From Platanthera guangdongensis (Eukaryota; Streptophyta; Magnoliopsida; Asparagales; Orchidaceae), in contig CM077165.1 of the NCBI GenBank assembly GCA_039583875.1, positions 80,154,757-80,218,756 on the forward strand: DNA of 64,000 nt, given 5' to 3'. The position numbers were made by a program, and so were the translations under genes. Each line of letters starts with the position of its first letter. Within the stretch, counting starts at the first letter, position 1. The notes beneath the pieces are model-generated. The model saw only the letters and a program-made list of their open reading frames with translations. It was not told where the DNA came from and did no database searches. Below are positions 1 to 10,589 of this stretch, piece by piece.

Positions 1-159
1 ATTAGATTTGAAGTAAATTAGAATAAGAAGGAAATAACATATTGCTTCCACAAAGGTGGCAATGCTGTAGTCTATCTTACCAAACAACAAGAAGGCATAA
101 AGACTCAAGTTGATGATATTGCTATTAAGCAAGGCTATGTCCTAGAAAATCAACTAAGG

Positions 160-1158
160 ATGAATGACAATCTAACTGAATCATATAATGTGATTGTTAC
201 AGAATTAAAGAATACTGCTACTGCCCTGACTGGGGCAAGGGCTAAAGACAAGTCAGATTTTGATAAACAATTACAGGAAGAACTAGCTGCTGTACAAACA
301 GCTATTATGGATTCTCAAAAGATTATCTCTGATCAGCTACTGAAACTAAAGTCATTTTATAAAGATGGTGTTAATTATCTAGATGCCCAAGTAAGATTTC
401 AGAAAGATGACCTTAGAGCTCATATTAAGAGAGAAGTCATAAAGGGGGAGAGAGTGTTAGTAAAAGCAGGCTCAGATCATGCTAAATGGATATCTAATAG
501 CATCAGAGCCACCCTTGGATATCCACCCCTATGTGATGATGATAATTTAGTTGAGTCCGGTGTGCAACCTGCTTATTTTGAAGGTGATCAACCTGAAGTT
601 GCTCAGGTCATTTACCCTCCAGCAGATTTTGATATGATTCAGCAAGAAGTACAGTCAATGTACAGTCCTCCACAGGAGATTGCCAATATTATTATTGAGA
701 AAGTGGAAATTTTAGAGGCTGCCAAGGAAGCTCAGAAGGAAGCTCTATTATCCAAGAAAAGGTTCAGAGAACAGGCTGAGTTGAAGCCTGATTTTGAGCA
801 ATGGAGCCCAACCTCCAGGAATATTATATTGACTGCCTGGAAGGCTGTGAAGGACAAGACCCATGATAGGGGTAAATGGTACACTGAGCAAGAATGGATC
901 AAGTATGAAGCTAGGCAGGAAGCCATTCTACAATATAGAAGGAAGGAAAAAGCTGGGAAGCTACCTCCTAATGCTCAGGAGCCTAGCAAGTACTTCCCCA
1001 AGCCTTTTTATTATTTTGAAAGGCAAAGGATAAGGGCTAAAGAACAAAAGAATAAAGATCTGCAGGGCCAGAAGCCAGCTGAAGATACTAAAGCTCCAGT
1101 ACAAGCCAAGATCCAGTCAGGCAAAGACATAGTCATCAAGGAGCCTGATCAGCCATAG
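160..1158 (+). CDS. Envelope-like ORF of Copia-1, C-terminal part
   Basis: A 332-codon frame from the first ATG at 160; the same frame is open from 22, after a TAG at 19-21, so this is the distal part of a longer protein and the upstream stop suggests a broken copy. The product is hydrophilic and rich in Lys, Glu and Gln. Residues about 1-110 look coiled-coil forming, and the C-terminus is Pro/Lys/Gln rich. I see no signal peptide or transmembrane segment, so a membrane envelope role is not supported by this part. Position between pol and the 3' LTR matches the env-like ORF of SIRE elements, whose function is unproven. The start of a comparable ORF is present in Copia-2 at 21281-21747, minus strand. 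Confidence 0.7.
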   Translation: MNDNLTESYNVIVTELKNTATALTGARAKDKSDFDKQLQEELAAVQTAIMDSQKIISDQLLKLKSFYKDGVNYLDAQVRFQKDDLRAHIKREVIKGERVLVKAGSDHAKWISNSIRATLGYPPLCDDDNLVESGVQPAYFEGDQPEVAQVIYPPADFDMIQQEVQSMYSPPQEIANIIIEKVEILEAAKEAQKEALLSKKRFREQAELKPDFEQWSPTSRNIILTAWKAVKDKTHDRGKWYTEQEWIKYEARQEAILQYRRKEKAGKLPPNAQEPSKYFPKPFYYFERQRIRAKEQKNKDLQGQKPAEDTKAPVQAKIQSGKDIVIKEPDQP

Positions 1159-1408
1159 AATAGATTAACTAGATTTTACAACATTGTAATCTTTAGTTTT
1201 AAAAATCTATGTAAACTATTGTTAAGAAACTTTTGAAAGTTTAAACAAAATAATGATTAATGCTCATTATGTCTGCATCATTATTCTGTGATGACATTTT
1301 ATACATGTTTTGCTTATAAGTTACCCTGTCATGTAATGTTTTTATACATCATAATGTGGGTTTATTATGAATGGTGTATATCATTGACTAAGGATTATGA
1401 CTTCTTCA

Positions 1409-1421
1409 AATAGGGGGAGAT
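1409..1421 (+). other. Polypurine tract of Copia-1
   Basis: AATAGGGGGAGAT lies directly before the LTR start TGTTGGG. This is the expected plus-strand DNA primer site of an LTR retrotransposon and fixes the orientation as plus. The 250 bases between the ORF end and this tract hold no recognisable gene. Confidence 0.8.
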
Positions 1422-1585
1422 TGTTGGGTATATTGGAAAATGTGTATCAGATTTGAAGAAGACTCACCTTACTCAATGATATACATCAAAGTGCATTTAA
1501 TGTTGTTTTGAGTTTATATGTGTAGGTTAAGAAAATGCAGGAATGCAGGAAAAGTTTCTAAGTCCATGATTCGACACCAGAAGAA

Positions 1586-2065
1586 GTTGTGTCGACAGTT
1601 ATGAAGGCTTGTGTCGACACTGGAGAAAAGCTGTGTCGACACATGGAGTCAATTGTGTCGACACTTGAAAAGGCTGTGTCGACACCAGAAGAAACTGTGT
1701 CGACACACAGAGGTAGAGTCGACACACAGAAAAGCTTAGTCGACATCAACTGTGTCGACACACAGAGGCAGTGTCGACACACAGAAGACTTTGTCGACAT
1801 CAACTATGTCGACACACAGAAGACTTTGTTGACATCAACTGTGTCGACACACAGGACTTATGTTGACACATAACAGAGTTTCAACAAAGTTGATTTTTTG
1901 TGAAGGGAAGTGACTGTGTCGACACACAGAACTAGTGTCGACACATTCTACAGAAGTTGTGTCGAGAAGCAGTGTCCACACCAAGGGAGCTGTGTCGACA
2001 TCACCAAGGCTTGTGTCGACACTTAGTCTACTTATGTCGACACATGATGAAGTTCAGTCTCGACA
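1586..2065 (+). repeat. Array of TGTCGACA palindromes in the Copia-1 LTR
   Basis: About 18 exact GTCGAC sites, most inside GTGTCGACAC or TGTCGACA, plus about four decayed copies (for example GTTGAC), in 480 bp. The first six copies are spaced 22 bp apart; later ones alternate between CACACAGA and ATCAAC linkers. The array ends about 130 bp before a TATA box, the position of a U3 enhancer. A regulatory role is inferred; the repetition is seen directly. Confidence 0.9.
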
Positions 2066-2190
2066 CTTTGCTGACAGATATAAAGTTTCAAGAAGTGACT
2101 AAAGACTTGACAGCTGTGATATTCAACAAGTCTACTGAAGCTGTCAGAAGTTCGTTAGAAACCGGATCAGCCGGTTACTATGGAGGAAGT

Positions 2191-2200
2191 CTATATAAAG
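2191..2200 (+). promoter_or_regulatory. TATA box of the Copia-1 LTR
   Basis: CTATATAAAG is a close match to the plant TATA consensus, about 770 bp into the LTR and downstream of the palindrome array. Transcription would start some 30 bp further on. A weaker candidate, GATATAAAG, lies near 2080. Confidence 0.6.
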
Positions 2201-2730
2201 ACATTCTCTATCAACAAAAGAAGGAATATACATAATACAGATGAGATAAAAAATAAACACGAAAAACAGAAGAAGATTTTCAACAGAAGATCTAAGAAGA
2301 CATTCTCAAGTGGTGATCTACTCAGAGTTTGTCAAGAGAATTCAAAGAAGAATTCAGAAGAATCTTCAGAAGAATTTGGAGAGAGAGAGCTCCATCTATT
2401 CAAGTGAAGAAAGGGACTTACATCAACAAGTCTCTTAAGTGCAGATTCTGAACCAGTCTACCAAGAAGGATTCAGATTGATTTCTGAATTTCTAGAAAGA
2501 AGCTGATTGAAGATCAACTTCAAAGGAGATCAACCCTACTGTGTTCAGATTCAAGAAGCTTTGAAGAAAACTAAGACAAGTTGATCTCTAACATCAGATT
2601 CTTTCAAGAACTGATCAAGAAACCTTCCATCCTTTCTTTCTTAACCAGGGTGGTGGTAAATTTCAAATTTACATCTATTTTCAGTAGGATCTTTTTAAGA
2701 TCTGAGTTGTAAGCCTGATTTATAAAGGCT

Positions 2731-2914
2731 GAGTTGTAGGAGATTAAGTTCTCTGAGTGGTAGACCTTGTTGAAGGCTGAGGTAGGGCTGAGAGCCTCAG
2801 TTGTAGGAGATTTTCATCTCTGAGTTGTAGGCCTTGTTGAAGGCTGAGGTAGGGTAGATTGCCTGAGCTGTAGGAGTGTGGACTCACTCTGAGTTGTGGG
2901 AGCCTTGTTTGGGT
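2731..2914 (+). repeat. About 67-bp tandem repeat in the Copia-1 LTR
   Basis: Two and a half imperfect copies, starting near 2733, 2800 and 2867, each with GTTGTAGGAG and most with CTTGTTGAAGGCTGAGG. It lies downstream of the TATA box, so in the transcribed part of the LTR. No coding function seen. Confidence 0.75.
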
Positions 2915-3195
2915 TTTGAGCTCTAAGATCTGCGGATCTGAGAAGAAGGAAAGAAGTTAGGCCGACTCTAGCACACTGCTAGATAGGCAAAGGGAGAAAG
3001 TGGATGTACCCAGACCTTGGGAACCACTATAAATCAGTGCTTCATATGTGATTGTGTGTTGTATTGTTATTTCTGTGCTGTGATAGCTGTAGAACTATAT
3101 GTTTCTATTAATTAACTTAATTAATATTATGCCTTTGAAGGAAATAGAATTGAACCTATTCACCCCCTACAGGTGTTTAGGAACCAATTCTTTCA

Positions 3196-4928
3196 GCCGT
3201 GATATTTGCTCTAAAGTTGTGGAGGCACTATAAGTACGGTGTGAAAGTCGATATCTACACCGATCATTAGAGCTTGAAGTACTTGTTGGATTAGAAGGAC
3301 CTGAACATGAGGCAGCGGAGGTGGATGGAGTTCCTGGGGTACTACACCTTCGAGATATATTATGTGCCTGGGAAAGGAAATGCAGTGGCGGATGAGTTGA
3401 GTCGCAGGGTTCTTGTGTGAGCCAGCTGGTTGTTGGTACATGATGAGAGATTGGTCCGTGATTTGGAGGCATTATAGATAACTTGCATCGACAAGCAGTC
3501 TAGTGCCGATGCGAAATTATTTTGGACAGAGGTGCAGTATGACCAAGCTGATAGAGTTAGACGGGCTTTGGTTCAGGATAGAAGCATGAAGCAGGTCTTA
3601 GATGAATCTTTGGATGAGTCAAATTCCCAATTTGCTGTTGAGGATTGACTGCTAAAGAGGGACGGTAGCCTATGCATTCCTAGTGCGGATTATCTTCGGG
3701 AGGGGTTGATGTACGAGGCTCATCATACCAAGTACGCAATACACCCGGGGAGAACAAAGATGTATAAGGACATGAAGAAGTTGTTGTGGTGTCCAGGATT
3801 GAAGAAGGATGTAGCACTATGTGTGGCCAAGTGCCAGACGTGTGCCATGGTAAAGGCGGAGTGTCAGAGGCCCGGAGATTTCTTGAAGTCCCTACCTATC
3901 CCGGAGTGGAAATTCGATGACATTTCTATGGATTTTGTACATGGTTTGCCAAAGTCGCAGAGGGGAAACGACGCCATCTGGGTGGTCGTAGATATATTGA
4001 CAAAGGTGTCGCATTTCATTCCAAACAGGAAGGAAGATCCGGTGAAAAAGTTAGCCAAACTCTATGTGGATAATATGGTTCGATTACATGGTGTGCCCTA
4101 CAGTATTGTTAGTGACCGAGATGGACGCTTCACGTCGAATGACTGGAGGCTAGTCCATAGTTTGTTGGGAACTAAGTTGAGTTTCAGCACAACCTTTCTT
4201 CCGCAGATGGATGGTCAGACCGAGAGGGTCAACCGGACGATGGAGGACATGCTTCACATGTGCATCTTGGATTTCAGAAAGCAGTGGGAAGATCAGCTAT
4301 ACATGGTGGAGTTTGCATATAACAATAGTTATCAAGCGAGTATTGGAATGATACCTTTCGAGGCCTTGTATTGGAGAAAGTGTCGCACACCGTTGTCTTG
4401 GTTGGAAACAGGCGAATCGAAGCTATACAAACATCAAGCGGTAGAAGACGCCACTTTAATGATACGTACAGTTTAGGAATGGTTGAAGATCTCTCAAGAC
4501 AGGTAGGCAAAATAATATAACGCGAAGCATAGGAACGTGGAGTTCGGTGTTGGCGACTGGGTGTATTTGAAAATCAAGCTGTTCAAGGGTGTATCGTGGG
4601 TTCAACGCTTGAAGAAGCTGAGTCCGAGATACCTTGGACTGTTTGAAATCCTGGAGCATGTTGGTGACGCCGCGTATCGTTTGAAGCTGTCAATGGAGTT
4701 GTGTGGGCTACATGATGTGTTCCACATATCGGTGTTGCGGAAGGTGGTGCAAGAGCCTTCGCAGGTCGTTGCGATCGATCAAGTTCCAGTTGATTACGGG
4801 TTGACGACAAAGGTCAAGCCAGTACGCATTGAAGATTTTGAGGTTAAACGACTTCGGAACAAGGAAATCTGAATGGTCAAAGTCCGTTGGGATAACTGCG
4901 GACGTGAGTATCATTCTTGGGAGCAATA
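3196..4928 (+). pseudogene. G pol remnant: RNase H end, integrase, chromodomain
   Basis: Reads from the end of RNase H (about 3196-3420) through the integrase zinc finger (3714-3846), the catalytic core with MDFVHGLP near 3930 and SDRDGRF near 4111-4131, then the DWVYLKIK domain (about 4555) and a chromodomain-like tail (about 4810-4925). In-frame stops interrupt it, for example in RNase H near 3270, after the integrase core at 4474-4476, and before the last chromodomain segment at 4870-4872. The protein would insert cDNA, with the chromodomain guiding it to marked chromatin, but this copy cannot make it. Closest relative in the window is the pol of B. Confidence 0.85.
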
Positions 4929-5103
4929 GCAGACTATGATGGAAGAATACCCCGAGTTATTCCACTCAGATAACATTTAAATTTTTGTGTACCTTTATAT
5001 AATTTCGGGATGAAATTCTTTAAGTGGGGGAGATTTGTGACGCCTCGAAAATCATAATCGAGCAGGTCGTGTCCAAGAGAATTTTTGGTGCCTCTATAGG
5101 GGT

Positions 5104-5448
5104 ACACGGCCTAGGACACGGCCGTGTCCAAGGTCGTGTGGTTCTTCGTGTTGGCCGGCTGTGTCTAGAGAAGGACGCGGCAGGAAACATGACAGCGTGA
5201 CATCGGCGTGTCAAATGACACGGGTGTGTGCATACCCGTGTCACCACCCGTGTTCCCAAGAGTCATGTTGGTTGGCGTGGCGGTTACTGGTGAAATGTCC
5301 CTAGTGCACGGGCATGTCGGAAACCGACACGGGCGTGTTAGGTTGAGACACGGGCATGTCTCGACCCGTGTCCTCTTCTCTGCTCGACGATCGTGTCTAG
5401 ATCGAGGCACACGTCCCGGGACACGGCCGTGTGCGAGGCCGTGTTCGG
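5104..5448 (+). repeat. ACACGG/CCGTGT palindrome array in the G LTR
   Basis: Repeated inverted motifs built on ACACGGCCGTGT and GACACGGGCGTGTT, older and more diverged than the matching array in B. Ends about 80 bp before the TATA box. Confidence 0.8.
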
Positions 5449-5529
5449 TCTAGGTTTGAGGAATTTTGGGAGGATCTGAGCCATTCGTTTTCTTTAATTA
5501 AGATCCAACGGCCCAGATGTGTTACTGCT

Positions 5530-5538
5530 CTTATAAGG
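5530..5538 (+). promoter_or_regulatory. TATA box of the G LTR
   Basis: CTTATAAGG, nearly identical in sequence and context to CTTATAAGGG of D (26671). The first ATG beyond the expected transcription start is that of the exon at 5722. Confidence 0.6.
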
Positions 5539-5721
5539 TCGGGAATGGAGGTTTAACTCTTCATTTTCTCTTTACCATTCTCTTTCTAAGGAGTTGGAGA
5601 GAGAAGGAAGGAAAGGGAGGATTCCGGCCACCGGCGGAGCATCGGAGCACCATTTTGAGAACCAAGAACAGATCCGTGGAGGAAACTCCATTGCGAAGCC
5701 TTCTATCCGTATAGTTTTTCC

Positions 5722-5745
5722 ATGGCGCAAAAGCGTACTACAAGG
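5722..5745 (+). other. Predicted LTR exon 1 of G gag
   Basis: Eight codons, ATG to AGG, reading MAQKRTTR, followed at once by GTAACG, a plausible 5' splice site. The equivalent place in B reads MAPKRSSR followed by the same GTAACG. Differences between the two are silent or mostly conservative (Ser/Thr), as expected for coding sequence. The gag exon it would join lies outside the window. Confidence 0.55.
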
Positions 5746-5816
5746 GTAACGATTCTCTACTTAAGCATGCGAAACTCTCCTTCTTTTGCATAGGGAAAAC
5801 CGCTCCTTCGAGTGTG

Positions 5817-5821
5817 CGGTG
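5817..5821. other. Left target-site duplication of element A
   Basis: CGGTG, repeated exactly at 20088-20092 after the 3' LTR of A. Five-base duplications are normal for Ty3/gypsy integrase. Confidence 0.92.
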
Positions 5822-5902
5822 TGTAACATCCCATGTTACTTCTGGACCCCTCAACTTAGATTGGGTTAGGCATGGGATGAGACCTAAGGAGATCAACTAG
5901 GT

Positions 5903-6271
5903 TTGACCCTAGGTAGTGGGTGGTAGCCATGTGGAGCCCACCATAGGGCCAAGTCAAACTAGGTCAAACTAGCCTGATTAGGGACCCTAGCCACACCATG
6001 ACCCCACCACATTGCCCTAACCCTAAAAACAATCTAAGTGGACCCTAGGGTATGTCACTGGGTCAACATTTTGACCCCAGTTGACCAAGGTCAACCTTGG
6101 GCTTAATTTGGTCAAACCCACACCCATAGGCCTAATTAACCTAAGTGGGGCACCCCTTGACCCAAACTTAGTTGGGTGGTGCCACTAGACCCACTTCCAC
6201 CAAGTGGGGTCAGTCCACCCTCCATGGTTGACCAGTCAACCTTAAAAGTCAATTTGGTCAACAATTTGACC
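5903..6271 (+). promoter_or_regulatory. W-box cluster in the A LTR (U3)
   Basis: Fourteen TTGACY or reverse-complement RGTCAA sites in 369 bp, against fewer than one expected for random DNA. TTGACY is the W-box bound by WRKY transcription factors. The cluster lies 340 bp before the TATA-like site. The 3' LTR carries the same cluster at about 15487-15855. Confidence 0.7.
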
Positions 6272-6613
6272 TAAAGAGAGAAAATGAAGGCCAAGCCATT
6301 TCCCCTTGGACCAAGCCCACTAAAATTGGCCCAAAGTCAGCCCAAGTGAACAAGACCAGTCCTACCCCTCTAAATCAGGAGAGAGAGTACATGCAAGGGG
6401 GTAAAATTGGAATTTTTGGGAGAAGAGGAGAGAGAAAAGGGAATGAAGCAAATTTTGGCCACATGGCCACCCCACCAGCTGACTTAGGCTGCCCAAAACC
6501 AGGTGGCCGGCCTCCCCTCTTCATTTCCATCAGAATACCAGAGCTGAGAGCCACATGGCAGCTGGGTGAAACCTCCAAAGCTCAAAACCGAGCTAACATT
6601 GGAGTTAACTCCA

Positions 6614-6620
6614 CTTATAG
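6614..6620 (+). promoter_or_regulatory. TATA-like site of the A LTR
   Basis: CTTATAG in the position equivalent to CTTATAAGG of G and D. The next ATG downstream is that of predicted exon 1 at 6693. Confidence 0.4.
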
Positions 6621-6692
6621 CCCACCTCAGTCCAAACAGAGCTCACCATCAGCTTCAGAAGGCCGAGAGGAGTGGAATTCGACTGCTTACTC

Positions 6693-6791
6693 ATGGAGAA
6701 CGGTGGAGAATTGAACTTTCGGGGTGGAGCTCGCCGGCGCACCACCACCACGGCAAACCGCCGCCTGACCCGCAGCCAAGCCCCAATTCAG
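6693..6791 (+). other. Predicted LTR exon 1 of A gag
   Basis: ATG followed by 33 open codons ending CAG, then GTGCGT, a good plant 5' splice site. The peptide is Arg-rich (RRRTTTTANRRLTRS in its second half), like the basic N-termini of chromovirus Gag. It ends in phase 0 and matches phase-0 exon 2 at 10064. It is the first ATG after the TATA-like site. The same exon is present in the 3' LTR at 16277-16375. Not tested by RNA data. Confidence 0.6.
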
Positions 6792-9668
6792 GTGCGTTTC
6801 ACCTCACCTCTTCCCGTACTAAATTTCTAGATCGAACTAGGGAGATATCGGGCTCAATCGAGCCCGATGCCATGAGAGGAAATGGAGAAATTCGAGCTTT
6901 TCTTTTCTTGCTCGGGTTCGCCGGAGGAGCCAACTCCGGCGGCCCCACCGCCGGGAAACGCTAGCCCCCACCTTAACGAAGGTGGTGGCGATATCTGCCG
7001 GCGGTGGTGGTGGCTCAGCTGGCCGGAAAAGGCCAGCCAACATCGTCCAGGTAGAATCAATCGTGGCCGTTAACTCATCGGGGACGATGACCAGATCCCG
7101 TCGATTTTACTTTAAGATTCGTGCGCCGATATTAATTTAAATTAATGTAATGTATTGAATAGTAACATTTCCTGTCACATATATTCAGTCCTTTTGCATG
7201 TAAAATTTAGGCCTCTTAGAGGCATTTGCAGAACTTAGGCCCTTAATGAAAAATGTAGCCTAGAGTCTTACCTTCAAATGCCACCCTAAACATACATTTT
7301 GGTGTAGTGTACAGTCCTGTAGGACATTTCTCCTAGGACTGGTCCTAGAGTAGGGCAGAAATTAAATTGGGTGCCCTGGTCACAATATTAGTCACCATGG
7401 CCCCATATTTTGGGCACATGCATGATCATGGCATACTTACCTCCTGCCAAAATTTAGGAATTTTTGGAAAACATTTTCCTATAGTTTTTGGTAAAATATC
7501 AAAATTTAAATAAATGGCATATAGGGAGTTCTACTCCTCCCCATGGCCCCAAATTTAGGTGGTGGATCAGTGGGGTCATCCTTGGTGCATGATAAAATTT
7601 TCAGCACCTTGGGTTCACTGCATGTTGGAGAATCCACTTGCATGTGCTAGCCTATGTTAAGCCTTGGGGTGCAAATAGCAAAAATGCAAATTGGTGAATT
7701 TAGCCCAATGGTTGCATGCAAGAGTCATGAAATTATTTACAGTGGTTCATTAGGGTAAATTTCACTCCTCAAATTAATGATGGAATTTTTGGAATCAAAA
7801 TTCCATTTATTGGAATTTATTTTAAAAATAGCTATTTTGGAGATAAAAATTGGAAAATAGGATTTATTCAAGTACAAATCCAAACAACTTTGCCAAGGCA
7901 TAAATAACAACACATTTGACTTAGGAAAAATATGATTCCTCTGTTTTGAAGAATTTTGGAATAGATACCCTAAATTCCCCATTTTACCCTTATTTTGTAA
8001 ACTCTTGAAATGATGGATTTATACCTCTGAAAAATTTGGAAATTTTTCTACTGTCATAAAATGTTATTATTAGTCTTGCACAAATTTCTCAGAATTTAAT
8101 GGATGCATTATTTGTGTTAAAATTAGTATAATGGCATTTTAGTAAATATCTTATAATGGAATCCTATAGGCCATCTTACATTAAATGTTGATGATTCTCT
8201 GCCAATAGTCTTAAATTAGTGTCCTAAAAACTCTGTAATTTTTCTGGAATTTTTGTGTAAATAATGCCTACACATCATTTGGAAAAATGGAATTTTGTGG
8301 AATTGACATTAAATTGAAAATGATAATAAATAATTTAAGGAAAATTATGAGATTCTGTAGGCAGCAATATTTTGTCACTATACATCTCAGGAAAAATCCC
8401 CTAGGTCAGTGGATACATAATCAAACTACTTCATGTGTAAAGTGACCTAGCATTTGAATTAAAAGAATTAATTAAATGACTATTTGGCCAAGAAAAATTA
8501 TGAGAATCCTTAGGGTAGTTCCCTTAGTCCATAATACCTTAGGATAAATATTTAGAGGCAAGATGCCTTAAGTTTTGGAAGATCACAATTCTAGGGTAGG
8601 CATAGGTCATGGTCTGCATATAACACAAATAGGTCCTGCCTTAGGGGAATTACCAGGGGATTGATTATCGGTAGAAATAAGAGAGAGTTCAAGATATGTA
8701 ACCCTGGTGGGTAGAGTTTTACTTAGTGAGGGATCAAAAGTGCAAGTCTTAACTAGCAACTGGAGTGGGGATCGGCGGAAGACCGTCGGTTTTCCCGGTA
8801 ATACCTTAAGTCACTAGGGTTGTACTAAAGCAATAAGGAGAGCTGGGGTGATACATGGGTAGCCATCAACTAAAATAAATATCCTTGCGAAAGGGAACGT
8901 TGGGCGTAATCCCAACATAGTTCCTAGTGCCCTTTGAGAGCCCTTCACAGGGAATACCGGGGGCAGTCCTGGGATTAACCTTAAATCTCTAGGCGTAATA
9001 AACTGTAGACAAGAGTAGCATAATAGGTTAGGACATTGTCGTACCTTCTCGCCCGTGTGGGGTTGGAGAGTTTCATGATATATGCTCACCCGTTAGGGGT
9101 TTGAGGGAGTTGGTATAAAGGCACTATTGTGCGTTCTCACCCGGGTTTGGGTTTGAGGGATTCAGGACGGGTTTTTGTCCTGCGAGCGGGAGGCTCGGTA
9201 TGAATTACTTGCATGTGCATAAATATCGTGGCGGGGCATGCGGTACTGGCCGTTCGTCACACCGATGGCAGTACGGTGCACCAGGCGGTTGTGGGAGTTA
9301 GAGGGGCCAGTGAGTTGTTTTACACTGCGATCTGGAGGACGATCCCCAATAACACACATCCGACCCAACAAGACTGACGGGTTTGTCAGCAAAGTACATA
9401 CGCGAGACTCTAGAGTGCACCTTGGACGTGTACATAGGCGTATGAGAGGGGTCTAAGGCCTGGTAGTGTGCATACTGGTCTAGAAGCGGAGACACCCGCT
9501 CCGCTGCTGCCGTAGCCACAGCGGTGGTACCCGAGAGTGATGCTAGCTCTCAAAAAGTGGGAACTAAAGGTCTGTGATCACAGAGTCGTTGTGTGTGAGT
9601 TGCACTTGCCTGCGCATAATAATTGCATCATATCATTCATTCATATTAGGTCATACGCTTCATAGATC

Positions 9669-9766
9669 CTTATCATATAAATTAGTATGGGCTCTTTTAT
9701 ATGATAAGTTAAATTTCCTGGAAACCCTAACTTATATATTTGTATGGGCATTTATATAAGTTAGGG
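9669..9766 (+). other. Twin stem-loops with conserved TATGGGC loop, A LTR
   Basis: Hairpin 1 at 9669-9708 has a perfect 13-bp stem and loop TTAGTATGGGCTCT. Hairpin 2 at 9725-9766 has a perfect 14-bp stem and loop TTTGTATGGGCATT. D (52972-53071) and E (58698-58789) have the same pair with different stem sequences but similar loops. They lie in predicted intron 1. The loop is complementary to TGCCCAT at 10626-10632. Copy in the 3' LTR: 19247-19344. Confidence 0.75.
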
Positions 9767-10063
9767 TATATTTGTGATGATAGCATAGTGGTAGCATAGC
9801 TTATTTACTTATTCATTCTACTGCTTCTTTACTTTTCTTTACCGCACTGCTCTTACTTACTACTTGTACCGTACATAGAATTGCTAGAGTAGAATTACAG
9901 TACTTATTACAGCATTAGTTAGATATTGTCACCTGCTTCCACTTTGTTACCCCTTGTTGTCCTCCGCTTCGTCCTCCCGCTCGGTGCCTAGGAGCTGCGG
10001 GGCGAGGTGCGGAGGAAACGACTTAGTCTTTTTGACTAATGGTCGGTGACCAACTATTTTTAG

Positions 10064-10159
10064 GAGCCCGTGGAGATGGAGCACCAGCACGTCGAGGAGG
10101 TAGGACATGAGGAGCAGATACCGCTTCAGCAGGCTACTACCACTACTGTGCGTCCTCAG
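10064..10159 (+). other. Predicted LTR exon 2 of A gag
   Basis: Thirty-two open codons between CTATTTTTAG (3' splice site, with CTAAT branch-point motif at 10036-10040, 24 nt upstream) and CAG/GTGGGA (5' splice site). Phase 0 at both ends. D and E have the equivalent exon with 35 and 36 codons at the same distance from the LTR end region. Copy in the 3' LTR: 19642-19737. Confidence 0.6.
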
Positions 10160-10512
10160 GTGGGACGAGAGCGATGTTCTAGCATAGCTTCCGCATTATG
10201 ATTTTGTGAGAGAGAGATTTGATGTACTGGGCATAAGCCCTTTTTACTCTTTCTTCTGTACTATTCTGTGGACTATTGATGTACTATTCATTTCTTTTAT
10301 ATGATTGTACTGTGGCTTGTGGACTGGTAGTTTTATATATATAGATTACTTCTTCTTCTCATCTTGGCCTACAGGTTTATGATCGTACTAGCCGGCAGAA
10401 TCGGCGTGTTGCGGTGTCGACTAACCCGTGAGTTAGTGCCACCGTAAGACGGCGGTTCTGGGCATAAGATCCGGTAGCCCTCCTTGGTAAGGGGGAGGGG
10501 GGTCTTACAAAC

Positions 10513-10520
10513 TGGTATCA
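10513..10520 (+). other. Primer-binding site of A
   Basis: TGGTATCA three bases after the LTR end, the start of the standard complement to initiator methionine tRNA (TGGTATCAGAGC). The match stops after eight bases, shorter than in E. Confidence 0.7.
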
Positions 10521-10589
10521 CTTGAACAACGATCATATGAGAAAGAAGTCCACAACATGGGACCACCCCCCCCCCCCCCCCCGAGCATT

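Larger units (their letters stand above)
1..3195 (+). mobile_element. Copia-1: 3' part of a SIRE-like Ty1/copia element
   Basis: The window opens inside a plus-strand copia element: the end of an envelope-like ORF, a noncoding stretch, a polypurine tract and a complete 3' LTR. Its pol lies outside the window. It sits in the RNase H region of chromovirus G, which resumes at about 3196 with a readable RNase H segment. The five bases after the LTR (GCCGT, 3196-3200) are the candidate duplication; the other copy would lie to the left of the window. An extra ORF between pol and the 3' LTR is the known layout of SIRE/Maximus elements; assignment to that lineage is inference. Confidence 0.85.
1422..3195 (+). 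repeat. 3' LTR of Copia-1
   Basis: Starts TGTTGGGTATATTGG after the polypurine tract. The end includes CCTATTCACCCCCTAC, a stretch typical of SIRE LTR ends, and I place the terminal CA at 3195 because sequence homologous to the RNase H of B resumes at 3196. An alternative end is CA at 3171. The LTR holds, in order, a palindrome array, a TATA box and a 67-bp tandem repeat. The short plus and minus ORFs in it are products of the repeats. Confidence 0.8.
5036..5821 (+). repeat. G 3' LTR, first part
   Basis: Starts TGTGACGCC after the purine-rich GTGGGGGAGATT (about 5023-5035). It contains a palindrome array, a TATA box and a conserved ATG exon, and is cut by A after the duplicated CGGTG (5817-5821). 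It continues at 20093. Confidence 0.85.
5822..10509 (+). repeat. 5' LTR of A (4688 bp)
   Basis: Begins TGTAACATCCC and ends TCTTACA. In order: W-box cluster (5903-6271), TATA-like site (6614), predicted exon 1 (6693-6791), GC-rich then AT-rich noncoding sequence (6792-9660) with no gene I can recognise, twin stem-loops (9669-9766), predicted exon 2 (10064-10159). Several ORFs of 60-130 codons occur here on both strands, and some also in the 3' copy; apart from the exons I see no coding support. Confidence 0.95.

Noticed and set aside
1586..2065. CRISPR-like array of short repeats with spacers
   Set aside because: Repeat cores are only 8-10 bp and palindromic, spacing is uneven, linkers are themselves repetitive, and the block sits in the U3 of a plant LTR.
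6566..6964. 132-codon ORF in the A LTR, repeated at 16150
   Set aside because: Overlaps predicted exon 1 in another frame and shows no domain; its conservation only reflects the young LTR pair.
5822..10509. A host gene inside the 4.7-kb LTR of A
   Set aside because: No frame gives a recognisable domain; all of it is duplicated in the 3' LTR and explained by element structure.
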